DNA of 7,023 nt, taken from NCBI GenBank assembly GCA_937871645.1, contig CALMPZ010000496.1, positions 1 to 7,023 of the forward strand, read 5' to 3'. The notes beneath the pieces were generated by a model. It worked only from the letters and a program-made list of their open reading frames with translations, ran no database searches and was not told where the DNA came from. The translations under genes and the position numbers were made by a program. Shown one piece after another: positions 6,890 through 7,023 of this stretch (positions within the stretch are counted from its first letter, which is position 1; the number at the start of each line of letters is the position of its first letter). This stretch comes from an uncultured Polymorphobacter sp. (GTDB lineage Bacteria > Pseudomonadota > Alphaproteobacteria > Sphingomonadales > Sphingomonadaceae).

Positions 6890-6909
6890 CCTCCCCGTCT
6901 TCGGGGAGG
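6890..6909. terminator. Strong hairpin just after metH
   Basis: CCTCCCCG (6890-6897) pairs perfectly with CGGGGAGG (6902-6909) around a TCTT tetraloop, 16 nt after the metH stop codon. There is no T-run on either strand, so it is not a canonical intrinsic terminator. It could protect the long operon mRNA at its 3' end or slow polymerase for Rho. It is also the outer part of the larger repeat that follows. Confidence 0.4.
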
Positions 6910-7023
6910 GGGACCGCGCCCTTCGCGCGGTGGTGGGGTGCGCAAGGGTCAAGCTAAAGCCGCGATCTGGACAGTGGGGCGCCCAACCCCTCCACCGCCA
7001 AGTGGCGGTCCCCCTCCCCGAAG
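6890..7023. repeat. Large imperfect inverted-repeat intergenic element
   Basis: The stretch from 6899 to 6917 is repeated exactly, inverted, at 7005-7023 (19 bp, starting CTTCGGGGAGG). Similarity continues inward with changes to about 6943 on the left and 6981 on the right, around a central spacer of about 40 nt. Each arm also folds on itself: ACCGCGC/GCGCGGT (6913-6919 with 6925-6931) in the left arm and ACCGCC/GGCGGT (6994-6999 with 7004-7009) in the right arm. The outer left hairpin at 6890-6909 would predict a matching half beyond the right edge, so the element is probably cut by the window. It has no believable coding frame. From memory, similar CCTCCCC...GGGGAGG elements are scattered between genes of sphingomonads and relatives, which suggests a REP/BIME-like or MITE-like repeat family. 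Confidence 0.75.

Noticed and set aside
5821..6945. Minus-strand open frame of 374 codons opposite the MetH reactivation domain
   Set aside because: It is a mirror of conserved coding sequence with low-complexity Arg/Ala composition, and its start region lies in the terminal repeat. No start signal or known motif supports it.
6890..7023. CRISPR array or small RNA gene
   Set aside because: The repeats are inverted, not direct and regularly spaced, and no promoter-like sequence or terminator with a T-run is seen. A palindromic intergenic repeat fits better.

Overview
The window is GC-rich chromosomal DNA with tightly packed genes. It most likely comes from an alphaproteobacterium of the Sphingomonadales type. 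This rests on base composition, a methionine synthase split into two proteins, an ArsR-methyltransferase fusion regulator next to metF/metH, and GC-rich intergenic repeats of a kind I recall from sphingomonad genomes. The assignment is an inference, since no rRNA or other marker gene is present.

Layout. Positions 1-122 hold a short GC-rich repeat-like palindrome and a hairpin that may end the leftward operon. Reading leftward, positions 123-1138 carry mlaA (outer-membrane phospholipid-transport lipoprotein) followed 11 nt later by a 58-aa lipoprotein whose Shine-Dalgarno site overlaps the mlaA stop codon. Positions 1139-1258 are the divergent control region. It holds a nearly perfect 20-bp palindrome and a sigma70-like promoter placed so close to the next start codon that the mRNA would be leaderless or almost so. 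Reading rightward, positions 1259-6873 form a four-gene operon: a SahR-like regulator (ArsR winged helix fused to a SAM-methyltransferase fold), metF, and methionine synthase in two pieces (homocysteine domain; then pterin, B12 and AdoMet-reactivation domains). Two of the junctions are ATGA overlaps and the third has a 4-nt gap. Positions 6874-7023 hold a large imperfect inverted repeat made of nested hairpins, which runs to the window edge.

How it works together. MetF makes 5-methyltetrahydrofolate. The two MetH pieces move that methyl group through cobalamin to homocysteine, giving methionine and feeding the SAM cycle. The fusion regulator probably senses S-adenosylhomocysteine in its methyltransferase-like domain and binds the palindrome that overlaps its own -10 box, so the operon would be autoregulated by SAM-cycle state. 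This matches the known SahR family; the operator and promoter assignment here is read from the sequence and untested. The most notable points are the compact operator/leaderless promoter, its possible shared control of mlaA, the unannotated small lipoprotein, the clean MetH split, and the terminal inverted repeat with compensatory arm changes.
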